NCBI RefSeq assembly: GCF_026210795.1
Contig: NC_089434.1
Location: 2,542,001 to 2,606,000, forward strand
Direction: 5' to 3'
DNA: 64,000 nucleotides
From: Rhizophagus irregularis
Lineage: Eukaryota > Glomeromycota > Glomeromycetes > Glomerales > Glomeraceae
Below are positions 9,963 through 21,294 of the stretch, piece after piece. Position 1 is the stretch's first letter, and each line of letters starts with the position of its first letter. The translations under genes and the position numbers were made by a program. The notes beneath the pieces were generated by a model. The model searched no databases. It saw only the letters and a list, made by a program, of their open reading frames with translations, and was not told the origin of the DNA.

Positions 9963-12074
9963 ATGGTGACCGAAAATTTACTTACTGTTGTTATTCAAGA
10001 AGGTACCTACCCACCAACTGTAAATCATACCGAAGCACCTAATTATTTTCCTATACCTGATAATTATATTATTAAAACTACCTGGGGTCAGGCTAGTAGA
10101 AGTCGTACTATTCAATATTCTATTTATTACGCAGAAGAAAAACCTCATTACCTAATTTGTTTTGGAGATAATTTACAATATCAAGTTGTTTTAGCTCAAT
10201 CACCATTTGATGCTTCTGTTGAACTGCACAAAGTAAGTTATTATTTTAAAAAAAAATCATAAAAGAATGTATTTTAATTTATACATATTTTATCAGATTA
10301 TAACATCAGATAAGAAGACTGCTGTTTCTGGAGTTTATTTTTTTGGACTTCAATTAAAATGCATTGATAGATATCGCAAAGGTAGACCACGCGAATTGAA
10401 ACTACATGAAGAATTAAGCAAAACTATACAAATTAAACGTGCAAAAGGTCTTGCGAAAAAAGAACAAATACACTTTGAGAATTCAATTAAAAACTTCTAC
10501 AATCCTAAAGATCGTGTAGTTTTAAGAACTTTGGATTTTACTATAGAAAATAAAGAATATCATGTAACATTTGAAGATGATGATAGTGTTAAAAAAAAAC
10601 AAAAATTACAATCAATGGCATATGTACAAGATATAGAAAATATACCTCGTAATGCATATTGCCATTTTGCAGCTGTAGAATCAACATTACCACGAGAATA
10701 TGCTATTTCTCAAACCCGTCAAGAGATTAATGCATGTATAGGAGAATTAATACCCATTAATTTTATTGATTTAAATTCTACTATTATACAAAAAGGACCA
10801 TTGGAAGAACCTGATATAACCGATCCATTAATTATTGAACAAGTTGTTAGTGCAACAGGAAAGGGTGCTTACCGAAGTGTTAAAAAAATTCTTGAATATA
10901 TAATACCATCATATATTAAAAAAGGAGTATTAGATCCTGCAATACCAACTATTCATCTTCGAATATCTGGTGATGGGCAGAACGTAGGATGAAAAGTGAA
11001 GCATGTGATGATTACCGTAGCACTATTGGATGATTCAATGAATCTTTTCAAGCCTGATTGTCATTATACAACCGTTTTATTTTCAGGAACAGAAAATTAT
11101 CTAACTTTAAAAGTTGCAGTAAATGCCCTAATTCAAGAATTGCAAGAATTAAGTAATAATGGAATGATTATAAACAATATTTTTTGGAATTTTGAGCTTT
11201 TTTTTAGCTCAGATTGGAAGTTTCTCGCTACCTGTTTGGGTTTTAATGCCGCAAACTCCAATTATTTCTGTCCATGGTGTGAGATAACTAAAAACCAACG
11301 TGGAAATAGGCAAGTTGACTGGGTGATTAGTAAATCAATGAGTATTTTAAATGAAAATCCAATAGCATACCCAGGTCATAAATTACCACCACTTTTCAAT
11401 ATGATTTTGCTTAAAAATCATGTTCCTGATAAGCTTCACATAATGTTACGTATAACCGACCGCTTGTGGGAGTTAGTTTTACAAGAAATCAAAAATGAGG
11501 GATTATTTAATGACATATCTCAGAATATTATAATCAAAGAGATGGAAAAATTAAAAATCCGATTTGAGTTTTAGAAAATTCGTGGTACTGAGAATTGGGA
11601 TTACACCTCTTTAATGGGGGATGATAAGCTTCATGTTCTTTGGAACTTTAATTTGGCAAAGTTTTTTAATCCAGAACGTGCTGCATTAATTAAAAGTTTG
11701 TGGAATGGATTTGCTAAGTTATATGACCTTTTAGGAGAAATAAAAACAGATCCACAATATTTTCGTTTAAAAGCAAAAGTATGGTACGAATTATTTTTGA
11801 AAAAAACTGTGATAGATCCTAAAACTAATAATATTTTAGAACAAGGACTTTATCGATCATCAGATGTAACCCATATATTCATGTTTTGGTATCACATGTT
11901 TGGGAATTTATGCTTATCCATAAAAGGTGGGGATTAAATGCATTTTCGTGCAGTGCTATCAAAAAAAAGAACCACAATCATGTTTGTTATTTTTTTAAGA
12001 AAACTCTCAAGAATGGTGGAAATTTTCAAAATAAAACATCAGCAATCTGCGAAATTTTGGAACATGAAAACTGA
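9963..12074 (+). pseudogene. Transposase-like gene, broken by two stops and a frameshift
   Basis: Exon 1 (9963-10232) joins exon 2 (from 10297) across a 64-nt GT-AG intron with no frame loss. The reading then passes a TGA at 10990 (where CGA is expected, NVG-stop-KVKHV), a TAG at 11572 (FEF-stop-KIRG) and a one-base loss in an A run near 11923, after which WGLNAFSCSAIKKKNHNHV continues in another frame to 12074. Features include ISGDG at the start of the core, FSSDWKFLATCLGF, then a CPWC pair and VPDKLHIMLRITDRLW. An acidic residue followed by a Cys pair recalls DDE transposases with a Cys insert, but this is inference. An alternative ATG at 9893 opens a short frame that does not join. The family is multicopy in this type of genome as far as I know; the exact superfamily is unknown to me. 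Confidence 0.7.
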
Positions 12075-12241
12075 CTTCTATTTTATACTCAAAATAATGT
12101 CTCACTTTCCTATCTAAAACCTCAAAATATTCACATTTTATAATTTTAAAAATTTATCTTTGGTTAATATTTAGATAGAAAAAAATATCAAAACACTTTA
12201 TTATAGACGTATATAATTTTTTTTTCTATTACAATAAAGTT

Positions 12242-12910
12242 TTAAATTTGTTTCACCCAAAAACGTATATATATAAACCCTGCTTCACAATAATTCTCCT
12301 TTGCATCTCTTTCACCCTTAATTTTCCATTCAACAACAACTTCTCCAGGATTATAATTAGATTTGCGCCTTTTAGTGTTTACACCTTCAGTAATACAACG
12401 AGTTGCAATGGCTAATAGGTTATTTTTTAAATGCTGAAGTGGATCACTAAATAAAACAACATAAGTTTGTTGTTCATTGTCATAAAATTTTTGACCCCAT
12501 AATGGATTATTCAAGATTTCACTTAATATTTGATATCCAGAAGATCCTTGGAAAACACACTTGTAGACATTTCTATTACTATGATGATGATAAATATGTC
12601 CTTTAAAAATATTAAAAAACTGATGTTCGGTACAGGCAAGAGACACTAATTGACGACCTCCTTTTTTAAATCCATGTGGAAGTTTGCGGTAAATTAAGTA
12701 AACTAGAATACTTCTAAACTTTTCATTGTTTGTTTCTGACAAATTATCCAAGTCATTACGCGGAATATTATATTTTTTCACAATATTCAAATGCCGTGAA
12801 AGCCCACTTTGTTTCTTAAATCTTTTTTGACAAGTAGAACAGATAAATTCTGATGTAGATGTAGTAAAAGACGTTGTAAGTGAAGCAAAACTTGTATTAG
12901 TGCTTGACAT
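12242..12910 (-). CDS. Transposon-borne C2H2-like zinc finger protein, 222 aa
   Basis: A single open exon. After an S/T-rich N-terminus (residues 1-20), residues 24-42 form FICSTCQKRFKKQSGLSRH, which is Cys-X2-Cys-X12-His of a classical C2H2 finger; the second His is replaced (LNIVKKY), so the finger may be non-functional. The rest carries YHHHSNRNVYKCVFQG, QQTYVVLFSDP and GEVVVEWKIKGERDAKENYC segments with no known fold to me. It converges on the transposase-like gene, and the pairing suggests a DNA-binding accessory or regulatory subunit of the same transposon. Unlike its partner it has no internal stop. Confidence 0.7.
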   Translation of the reverse strand: MSSTNTSFASLTTSFTTSTSEFICSTCQKRFKKQSGLSRHLNIVKKYNIPRNDLDNLSETNNEKFRSILVYLIYRKLPHGFKKGGRQLVSLACTEHQFFNIFKGHIYHHHSNRNVYKCVFQGSSGYQILSEILNNPLWGQKFYDNEQQTYVVLFSDPLQHLKNNLLAIATRCITEGVNTKRRKSNYNPGEVVVEWKIKGERDAKENYCEAGFIYIRFWVKQI

Positions 12911-13247
12911 ATTAGTAGTAATTAAATCTGAAAAAGTATAAACATGTTTTTAATATTATTTAAAAAATAAAAAGTAATTTTGCAATAACTAACTTTATTT
13001 ACAGTTAACAACTGGTAATATTCAAAAGCGCGAGACACCAATTGCCAATTACTAGTCTTCCACTACTCAAACTCATCGGTTTTGGGTTGTGTTCATCGGT
13101 TTGACGCGTGTTTTAATATGTTATTTTTTTTTTCAGGGTGCGTTCGCTAAATTGATCACAAAAAAAATTTTTTTTACTATTTGTGATGGTGTAACATTAA
13201 TCAAATTACTATATAAAATTAGGCCCAATCTTGATAGTTAGCCGATA

Positions 13248-13850
13248 TGGTTCTTTTTTTAAATCCTGGTCATTAATAGCTTCGTCAACGTCCAGGTTTT
13301 CTAAAAAAAAAGAAAGGGAGCGTTAATTACGTTCCCTTAAGTAAAAATAAAAAAAAAACTTAAAAAAAGAAACGAACTTACCATAGTTCGTTCTTTTTTT
13401 AAATCCTGGTCATTAATGGCTTCGCCCATGTCCAGGTTATCTAAAAAAAGAAAGGAAACGTTAATTACGTTTCCTTAAGTAAAAATAAAAAAAAACTTAA
13501 AAAAAGAAATGAACTTACCATAGTTCGTTATTTTTTTAAATCCTGGTCATTAATGATTTCGTTCACGCTCAGGTTTCCTAAAAAAAAAGAAAAGGAACGT
13601 TAATTAAGTTCCCTTAAATAAAAAATAAAAAAAAACCTTAAAAAAAAGAACAAACTCACTATAGGTTTGTTCTTTTTTTTTAAATCCTGGTCGTTAGGTT
13701 TCGTTCGTTCAGGCATCCTAATAAAAAAGAAGGGAACCATTAATTAAGTTCCCTCAAGTAAAAATAACAAAAAAAAAGAAACGAACTTACCTAGTTCATT
13801 CTTTTAAATCTTGGTCATCTGGCGTCCGTTCGTCCAGAAAAGGGTTTTTA
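13248..13850 (-). repeat. Core tandem units of hAT-like copy 2, right part
   Basis: Continuation of the minus-strand intron-like units, about four to five copies, up to the GATCTGATC-rich right end (13880-14081). Confidence 0.7.
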
Positions 13851-14284
13851 AAAAAATGAATTTTTTTTTTTTAAAAAAATTTAAAAAAAAAATCTGATCC
13901 GAAATCTGTTCAAATCGGATCAGATTTTCTCGTGTTTGATTTGATCCGATTTGAATCTGATCAGATCAGATTTTTTTTAAATCTCATCTGATCTACAGAT
14001 CAAAATTTTGAAACCTGAACCGATCTGACTCAGATCAAATCTGCAAATCCCAGATCAGAACAGATTTTTTTCAGAACACTATTCGTAAGTACGAATCTTT
14101 ATATATATATATATATATAGTCAACTCTCTTTATAGTCACACATTTGGGACAGTCCATATTTGGTGATTATAAAGAGATGTGACTATATAAAAAATTTCT
14201 TATATTTGTATATCATAATTCCGGCCAAAAATTAACATAATTTTAGCTAGAATTATACTTAAAACTTTATTGTATCGTAACTTC

Positions 14285-14782
14285 GCCAATATTAATCGTA
14301 GAGAGATGATCTTACCACCATTCGATTCGTCTTGATGAGACGGTTCTAATGGTATTAAATACATCGAAATCCAATCACTAGATTAATTTCCGAAATTAAA
14401 AAAATATTAATGGTTTTTGTGTAATAACTCTGCCAATATTGATCCTAGAAAGACGATCTTACTACCATTCGATTCATCTTGATGAGACGAATCTAATGGT
14501 ATAAGATATAACAAAATTCAATCACTAGATCAATTTCCGAAATTAAAAAATATTAAACGGTTTTTAAGTAATAACTCCGTCAATATTGGTCACAGAGAGA
14601 TGAGCTTACCACCATTCGATTCGTCTCGATAAGGCGATTCCAACGAGCTATAAATCGTCTTTTTACAATCACTAGGTACCGAGAAATCTAGCAAAATGTT
14701 AAATGGCGCAGTAAACGTAAATCAAGAAATATTATAATGCCGATGTTTAACATTTTGTTGAATAACTCGTCAGCCAGTGATC
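14285..14782. repeat. 146-bp tandem repeat inside the pogo-like element
   Basis: Three full units start near 14287, 14430 and 14575, each with TTACCACCATTCGATTCGTC and CAATCACTAG. A fourth is cut by the LINE at 14783 and resumes at 22799 (ACCACCATTCGATTTGTC). Noncoding. Confidence 0.8.
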
Positions 14783-14798
14783 GGAAAAAGATAAAACT

Positions 14799-15116
14799 CC
14801 TGGCCCTTTTGTCACTAAACCTCCTTCCTACATCCCTTCCTCTATGCAAGGATGGGATGATACAGTAAATCAAAATGATAATAATATCCTCGTTGATGTT
14901 ACTTCTCCTCCTTTGCAATCAACAAGTAGATTTTCCCCAATTCCTCATTTTGCTCCCATTCCACCTTCTAACGTCACCCCTTCCTCTCCTATTGATATGG
15001 AACAGCGTCTCTCCTCTCTTTCCGATACTGTTGCCTCTTTGGCTGGCTCGATTAAAGAAGGAATCCAACAAAACAACCTCATCTTAGCTCGGCAACAAGG
15101 CCAAGCTAATCAATAA
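14799..15116 (+). pseudogene. LINE ORF1, C-terminal 105 codons only
   Basis: The frame is open from the truncation point (PGPFVTKPPSYIPSSMQGWD) to the TAA at 15114. The Pro/Ser/Thr-rich stretch is followed by a short helical segment (DMEQRLSSLSDTVASLAGSI) like the C-terminus of ORF1 in the second LINE. The RRM-like and zinc-knuckle parts of a normal ORF1 are missing because of 5' truncation. The ATG at 14844 is internal, not a real start. Confidence 0.75.
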
Positions 15117-15164
15117 TTGTTCTCTTTTTCCCCTTCTTTATTACCGATTTATCAGTGTGTAATA

Positions 15165-18100
15165 ATGATGGACAACAAAAAACATAATTTTTCCCCTCAC
15201 CCCTCTCCCCTTATCAAATTTGGTCAATTAAATGTTAATGGTTTATGTTCCCCAGTTCGACAACAACATTTGCTTAATTTTTTTCTTCACTCCTCTTTTG
15301 GTGCTTTATCTATTAATGATATGCGTCTTTCTCCTTCAAATGCTAAATTTATTTTTAAAAATGAACACTCCCAACATCACTTTAAGTCCTATTGGGCTTG
15401 TTCATCTTCTTCTTCTCGCCCTCATGATGGTGTTGGTATTTTGTTACGTAATCCCCTTCATAAACATGTTCAAACAATTGATCCTTGGAACGGTCGACTT
15501 CTTAAATTAGATTTGTTTTTTCATCAAACAAAAATTTCTATTATCTCTATATATTATCCTCCTTCTGGTTCTGTTCATCAATCTATTTGCAATGATCTTA
15601 TTGCCAAACTTCTTTCTTGGCTCGATTATGCCCGAGCTAATAATTATTTTGTAGTTATTCTTGGCGACTTCAATGCTGATGTAATCGCTCATTCTAATTA
15701 TTCACCTAATCATTTTAAGCTTCTTCGCTTGCTTTCTTCTCGGTTTTTTACTGATCATCAAGCTCACTCCTCTACAAATGGTCCTGATCCCACCTTCTTT
15801 TATGATAATGGATCTTCGAGACTGGATTATATCTGGTCTTTACCTGGTTTTCCTGCTCCTGGTCTTTTTTCACAAGTGGTTACTTGCCCGGGTCTCCTTG
15901 ATCGTCCTTTTACCGATCATAAAGTTCTTACAACTGTTTTTGACTTCAGTTCTTGCCTGGCCATCTTGGCTAAATCTCGACTCAAACAGAAAAAAGAAAT
16001 GCGTACTATTTTCTCTTATACTTCCACTTCAACTGAACAATGGAATAATTTTACTGCTGAAGTGGATGATTCTCTTGGTGTTTATTTGGATAGACAATAT
16101 CATCCTAATTTTGATTTCTCCTCTCTTTCTCTTGATCGTATGTGGCATGCATTGAAAGCTGCCATAATTAGTGCTGCAATTGAAACTTTACCCTTTCAAA
16201 AAGTCTCCAATACACACCGACATTCGTACTCTCCTGAATTAACTAAACTTATTGCTATTAACAAGTTTTTAGATCGATTCTTATATCGCCTTACTACTCG
16301 TCATTCTAATCGGTCTACTCAGATTGCGCAAATGACTGCCGCTTTACCCTCCCATCTTGAAAATCTTGCATCCTTACTACCTGATTACTCAGTTCCTACC
16401 TATTCTATAATCCCTGCATCTGTATTTAAATCGTTTTTACGATCACAGAAGAATTTAGTTTCTGCTTTTTTATCTACTAAATTCGCCCAACACCTTACGG
16501 ACTCAGTGGAATATTATACTGCTCTACGTGACGAACACTTTTCGAACTCGCTCAGCACCTTTATAGATTCTGCCTTATCAATAGAAAAACGTTCAATTGT
16601 TCTTGACCGTGTTCTGGTCGTTTTGGACTCATCTCCTACTTTATTAACGGATCCTTCGGATATTAAACATGCAGCTATTTCTCATTTTCAATCAATTGTT
16701 TCTCCTCCGTTGACCCGTTACTCTTCCATCATTTCATTTTCCGCCCGATGGCAACAAGCTTACACTCCTCTTGCTAATGTGTCTGCTTCACTATATGATC
16801 CTGTTTTGGCGCCTATTTCGCTACAAGAATGGTCTACTGCGATTTCCTCCATGCCAAATAACAAAGCTTCCGGCCCTTCAAAAATTTCTTATGAGATGAT
16901 TAAACATCTGTCCGGTGAAGCCTTGGATTTCTCTCTTTTACTGGCCAATACCTGCCTTTCTCGCGGTGATATTCCTGCTGACTGGCGTGAAGCTGTGGTT
17001 TATCCTATTCCTAAACCTCACGAATTTGATGCTCAACTTAAGAACACTCGACCTATTACTCTTCTGGAAACAGTTCGAAAATGTGTAGTTAAGGTCGTCA
17101 CGAATCGTCTCTCCAACATTCTTGCTGATAATAAAGTTCTCCAAGGTGGTAACTTTGCTGGCTTACCTGGTGGTTCTACTGATGTCCCTATCAAAATGCT
17201 TGATGCGATTATCCATCAACATAAACATGACTTTACTGATGATCAGGAACTATGGATCGTTTCTCAAGATATCTCTAAAGCTTTTGATTCTATGGATTTA
17301 AATATGCTTAAATTAGCTTTAGATAGGCTACATATCCCTGCCCTTTTAGTGCGATTTATTTTAAATCTTTTTACACGACGAAATAATAAGATTATTACTT
17401 GTCATGGCGATACAGCTACTTATAGAGTACGTGTTGGTATCGATCAAGGAGAAATCATTTCCCCTCTTCTTTGGGTTATTTATTTGGATCCTTTACTCAC
17501 TGTTTTGAATCAAGAAGCACGAGATCCTTTTATTTTAAAATCTTCAGCTCTTTTAAATTATTCTCCACTTGAATTTGAACAACATTCTTTACCGATTTCA
17601 CATTTAACGTTTATGGATGATTCTACACTTATTGCTTCCTCAAAATCTGGAATAGAAGACCGTCTTTCTATTACTGCTGAATTTTATACTTTAAATAATG
17701 TTCAAGCTAATTCAGCTAAATATGTTCTTCTTTCATCTTCTTCCCCTTCTTCAAAGATTATCTTTGACCTTACACCTTCTTTTTTAGTCTCTGATTTGTC
17801 TCTTTCCCTTTCCTCTTTATCTTTGCATGCTTCCTTTCGCTTTTTAGGCGTTTGGTTTTCTTTATCCGCCTCTTCTGATTTTGTTCTCAAACAAGCGCGC
17901 TCCATGGTTAAAGATATGGCTGCTCTCCTGGGACCGAAGAAATTATTAGCACAACATGTGGCCTATCTCTATAATGCTGTTTTTCTTCCGCGATTGGAAT
18001 TTCGTCTTCAAACTACCTTTTCTCTGAAAGTACTATTCAATCAATTGTCAAGCCTCTGTTTTCAGTACTTCGAAGAAAAGCTGGTCTTGCTACGACTACT

Positions 18101-20552
18101 CCGTTGCCCTTGTTATTTCTCAAACTTCCCTTTTCGATTCAAAATGCTTTCTATCGCTTTCTTTCTTCCCATATTGCATCTTGGCAAAAAATTTTCACTC
18201 ATCCTGATTTTAAAGATTTTGCCCTTTATGCTATCTCCTATCTTCAAGGATATTTGGGTGCTGAAAGTTGCCCGACTACTATTAACTTAGAACCATGGTC
18301 ACAGATCGTTTCTTTGCGAACGCACACTTTGTTTAATTCGCTATTGTTTTCTTCGCATTTGAACATCACGTGGTCTCTTTCCTTCCGGCCTCCGAGGCAT
18401 GATTTACAACCTGCTCTGCCACTCCGATCTATTCTACCTCATTCCATTTTTCAATCGAGTTGGAAACTTTGGAAAAACTTGAATATATTTGTGCTTGCTC
18501 AATTGGTTTCTCCTTGTGGACGTTATCTTATGAATTGGCCTGACCTTCGTTATCTTGGCATCGTTGGTCGTAAAGGACGGATCCCTAATTGGTTTACTTT
18601 TATTAATAATAATTTTCTTTCTTCTTCCTCTTCTACTTTACTTTTATCTTCATATTTTATTAAATCTTCTTTTACTTTAGCTTCTCCTTGTTTATTAGAT
18701 CATACTGTTAAAGATTATTCTTTTTATCCTCAATGGGCTATTAATCTTGACTCTGCTACTCAAACGTTATCTGTTGGTCGTGTGTGTATCACTTATAAGA
18801 AACAAAACTCGGCTATTATGTCTCATTGGCTTCCTGTATCTACCTCGGCTGATGAACGATCCTATGACCCTTGTCCTGGTTGTGCTCTTAACATTCCCGC
18901 CTTATCCATGAAATCTGCCATCAGACAACGCTGTAATAGCGAGAAATGTTTTTTTAATGTAACTCTATCGGATACTGTGGGCTATCCTACCAGAAATGCC
19001 AAAGTTTTCGCGGCTTACCTTCCCATTACTTTATCTACTTCATGGAGTTATGCGACTTCCTTGGCTCTTGTTCACTTTTCAAACGCGTCTCCCGCTCTTT
19101 CTCCTCTCTTTAAGGATAGAATTGATGGAACTGAAGACATTATCTTACCACTTTCTGTGCAATCTTTGTACACAGATGGTTCGTTCCATCCTGCCAATGA
19201 TTCTTCGCCTTCTTCCATGACTTCTGCTTGGATTGCTCTTGATGATGTTGGACTTGTTCTGGAATCTTCTTCCATGCATCTCCCTTCTTACTTTCCTTCC
19301 GCTTTGCGTTCCGAAATTTTTGCTGTTCTATTAGGATTGAACGCCCTTTCCCGTGATTCATCAATCTCTATTCATACTGATTGTAGTCAGTTAATTTCAC
19401 TATGGACACGGTTTGTTGATGCTCCTTTCTCACCGAAGTTGCCCCGAGAACCTAATCATCTTCTTTGGCTTTCTATTCGACAACTTATCATGGATCGTAA
19501 TCTTAATGTTGAATTGATTAAAGTTCCTGCTCATGGCGATGATATCTACAATATACAAGCGGATTCTTTGGCAAAAGATGCTCATTCGTCTTTACAACCC
19601 ACTGCTCTACTTTCAACATTTTGTTATGCTCCATGCTTGTTGACTTTTAACTCCTTGCCTATTGACGTGAATGTTCGACATTTTCTCCGCTCTATTGCAG
19701 ATTCTCGTGCTCTTTTATCTTTTTGTTCACTAGCGCGTTTTACTGCTCTTGGTTCTCCTTCACTTTTTGATTGGGCTGGTATTTATTTTTGCCTTTCACA
19801 AATTAAAGGTTTTGCTTCGCATAAGAATGGTCGTCCTGAATTTTGGATCTTCCGTATCAAACTTCTTTTGGATATGTTACCTACCTTAACTACTCTTCAA
19901 CAACGCAAGCCTTATTTATATTCTCCTGATTGGCTTTGTCCGCAGTGTAATTCTGCTCCTGAAGATTTGAATCATCTTTGGACTTGCCCTTATATTCTTC
20001 CAGAGCTTAATCCATGTTTAACACATCGTTCTGAAGTCATTAAATTTAGAGATTCTTGTTTATCTTCTTTCCTATCCTTGAAATCTTTGGATATTTCTTT
20101 TCAAACCGAATTTTCTGCTTTGGATTGCTGGAACTATGATGCTCCTTCTTCATCCTGTCTTTGGCTTTACTCGAGGATTGTTGCCTGCGCATTTAACGGC
20201 ATTTTTGAATCAACACTTTCCTCTCTCTGTTATATACAAGACTATTTCTCCTCTTCTTAATGACTTCCAAGTCGAATTATATGGTGAAATTTGGCTATGT
20301 CGGAATGTTCTTTTCCATGCTTGGGAAGAGTCGCAGGGTATCTCGGCTGCTTCCAAATTACGTGGCCCATCTATAAATTCTTCTCCTATTGTTTCTTCTC
20401 CACATACAAATAACTCTTCTTTGGCGACAGTTTCTCAGGATTCCTGGATTTCTTGGATATCCTCTTCTATAATTCGGGGTGGATCATGGATCTCGCACTT
20501 GGATTTTCTGCGCCGCTTAACAGTTCAACCTCTTAGGATTTCTTTCTGGTAA
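15165..20552 (+). pseudogene. LINE ORF2 polyprotein, two frameshifts
   Basis: The likely start is ATG at 15165 (MMDNKKHNF); reading frames upstream rely on a TTG. N-terminal AP-like endonuclease (about residues 15-265): FGQLNVNGL, GDFNADV, SRLDYIW and TDHKVL; the usual Glu motif reads INDMRL, so the metal-binding Glu may be lost. Reverse transcriptase: PIPKPHEF, KNTRPITLLE, SQDISKAFDS, GIDQGEIISPLLW, and FMDD at 17610-17621. RNase H: YTDGSF, LRSEIFAV, HTDCSQ, NIQADSLAK. C-terminus: CPQC-X9-H-X4-C knuckle. The frame changes near 18022 and again near 20210 (a CT-rich run), so the element cannot make full ORF2. The RT catalytic residues are intact. Confidence 0.9.
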
Positions 20553-20802
20553 CGGACTGGATTTTTGGATGTTGGATAGTTGACTCACACTGGCCTTCGG
20601 GTAAAGTTGGGGTATGCGATTCTGTAATAGTCTAGTTTTTCTTTGCTTTAATTTTATTTTAGTTTAGATTTCTTTACTTGTATGAGTCGTGAAGCTACTC
20701 TTTTTATTTTTATTAGTTTATTTTCTTATTTTTGTAATATTGTTCGTTTGAATTTTCGATGTTAAATATAAATAAAAATAAAGTCATAAGACTGTTTGCA
20801 CA
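20553..20802 (+). other. LINE 3' UTR and junction
   Basis: Noncoding; ends in an A-rich tail near 20780 and then CATAAGACTGTTTGCACA before the next copy of the insertion-site sequence. The last bases TTGCACA resemble TTGCAAA at the end of each tRNA-derived unit, which could be a shared 3' recognition end. Confidence 0.5.
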
Positions 20803-20835
20803 GGAAAAAGATAAAACAGGGTTGGTCACCCTATC

Positions 20836-20903
20836 TCGGTGGTTAGTCACTGAGACCCTCATTAAGCCTGAGTATGGTGAGGTCGCAGGTTCGATTCCTA
20901 TAA
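20836..20903 (+). promoter_or_regulatory. tRNA-like A and B boxes, module 1 (repeated near 21829-21896)
   Basis: TCGGTGGTTAGTCACTGAG resembles a D-arm/A box, followed about 45 nt later by GGTTCGATTCC, a perfect B box. Copy 2 has CAGTTCGATTCCC at the same place. The acceptor stem does not pair (GGTCACC against ATCACGG), so this is a tRNA-derived promoter and not a tRNA gene. Confidence 0.6.
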
Positions 20904-21206
20904 TCACGGAAATAAAAAGAATTTTACTGCGGACGCTACAACCAATAGCGTGAAGGTACAGGGATTAGTGTAGTTGGACTGCATTATGGTGAATTAGTGT
21001 GTACGGTTAGGTCGCACATTTCAACTAAGCGGGTCATGGTGTCCTTCTAACGTTCCCTATGAGGCCATTGGCACGTGCGCGGTCTGTCCCGAGGGGTCAC
21101 TACTATACCTTGCCCACTCCTGGGGTCCGCGGTCACTCTACGATACCGCTTGGGGTCAGTAACGGCTAGATGGTCGTCCTAGATGGTAAAGCTGAGGTGC
21201 AATGTC

Positions 21207-21294
21207 TTAGTGGTAGTTAGACCTTCTGTTAGGTCTTAGACCAACCAAGGTGTTCGTGCGCAGAACAGGTAGCATGGCTATGGGGTTCGATTCC
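21207..21294 (+). promoter_or_regulatory. tRNA-like A and B boxes, module 2 (repeated near 22197-22284)
   Basis: TTAGTGGTAGTTAGACC (A-box-like) precedes GGGTTCGATTCCC. In the second unit the T arm is perfect, TAGGG-TTCGATT-CCCTA. There is no convincing acceptor or anticodon stem. Confidence 0.55.

Larger units (their letters stand above)
9570..13248. mobile_element. Two-gene DNA transposon with convergent ORFs
   Basis: This 3.7-kb block interrupts a core unit of the surrounding hAT-like element. Its ends are weak inverted repeats, CATATGCCCTAATCTAT at left and CATATCGGCTAACTAT read inward from the right. It holds a transposase-like gene (+, 9963-12074) and a zinc-finger gene (-, 12242-12910) converging on a 170-bp spacer. 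I could not fix a target duplication. The surroundings are pure repeat, so the gene pair clearly arrived as a unit. Confidence 0.65.
8610..14081. mobile_element. hAT-like non-autonomous element, copy 2, with insertion
   Basis: Begins TAGTGCTCC and ends GAACACTA, flanked by a perfect 8-bp duplication TTCGTAAG (8602-8609 and 14082-14089). It inserted into the donor palindrome of an intron-like unit of element A. Its GATCTGATCT-rich ends and 120-130 bp core units match copy 1, with more units (8800-9565 and 13248-13850). A two-gene transposon (about 9570-13248) is inserted in a core unit at the CCATAGTT/GTTCTTT position. Confidence 0.85.
14799..20782 (+). mobile_element. Tad-like LINE, 5'-truncated
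   Basis: Order: 3' part of ORF1, 48-nt gap, ORF2 with endonuclease, reverse transcriptase, RNase H and a C-terminal Cys-His knuckle, about 200 nt of 3' UTR, and an A-rich AAATATAAATAAAAATAAAG tail. The domain order matches fungal Tad-type LINEs. It is much less AT-rich than its surroundings. Confidence 0.9.

Noticed and set aside
20836-21294. True tRNA genes
   Set aside because: A and B boxes are present, but acceptor stems do not pair and no anticodon arm can be drawn; called tRNA-derived promoters instead.
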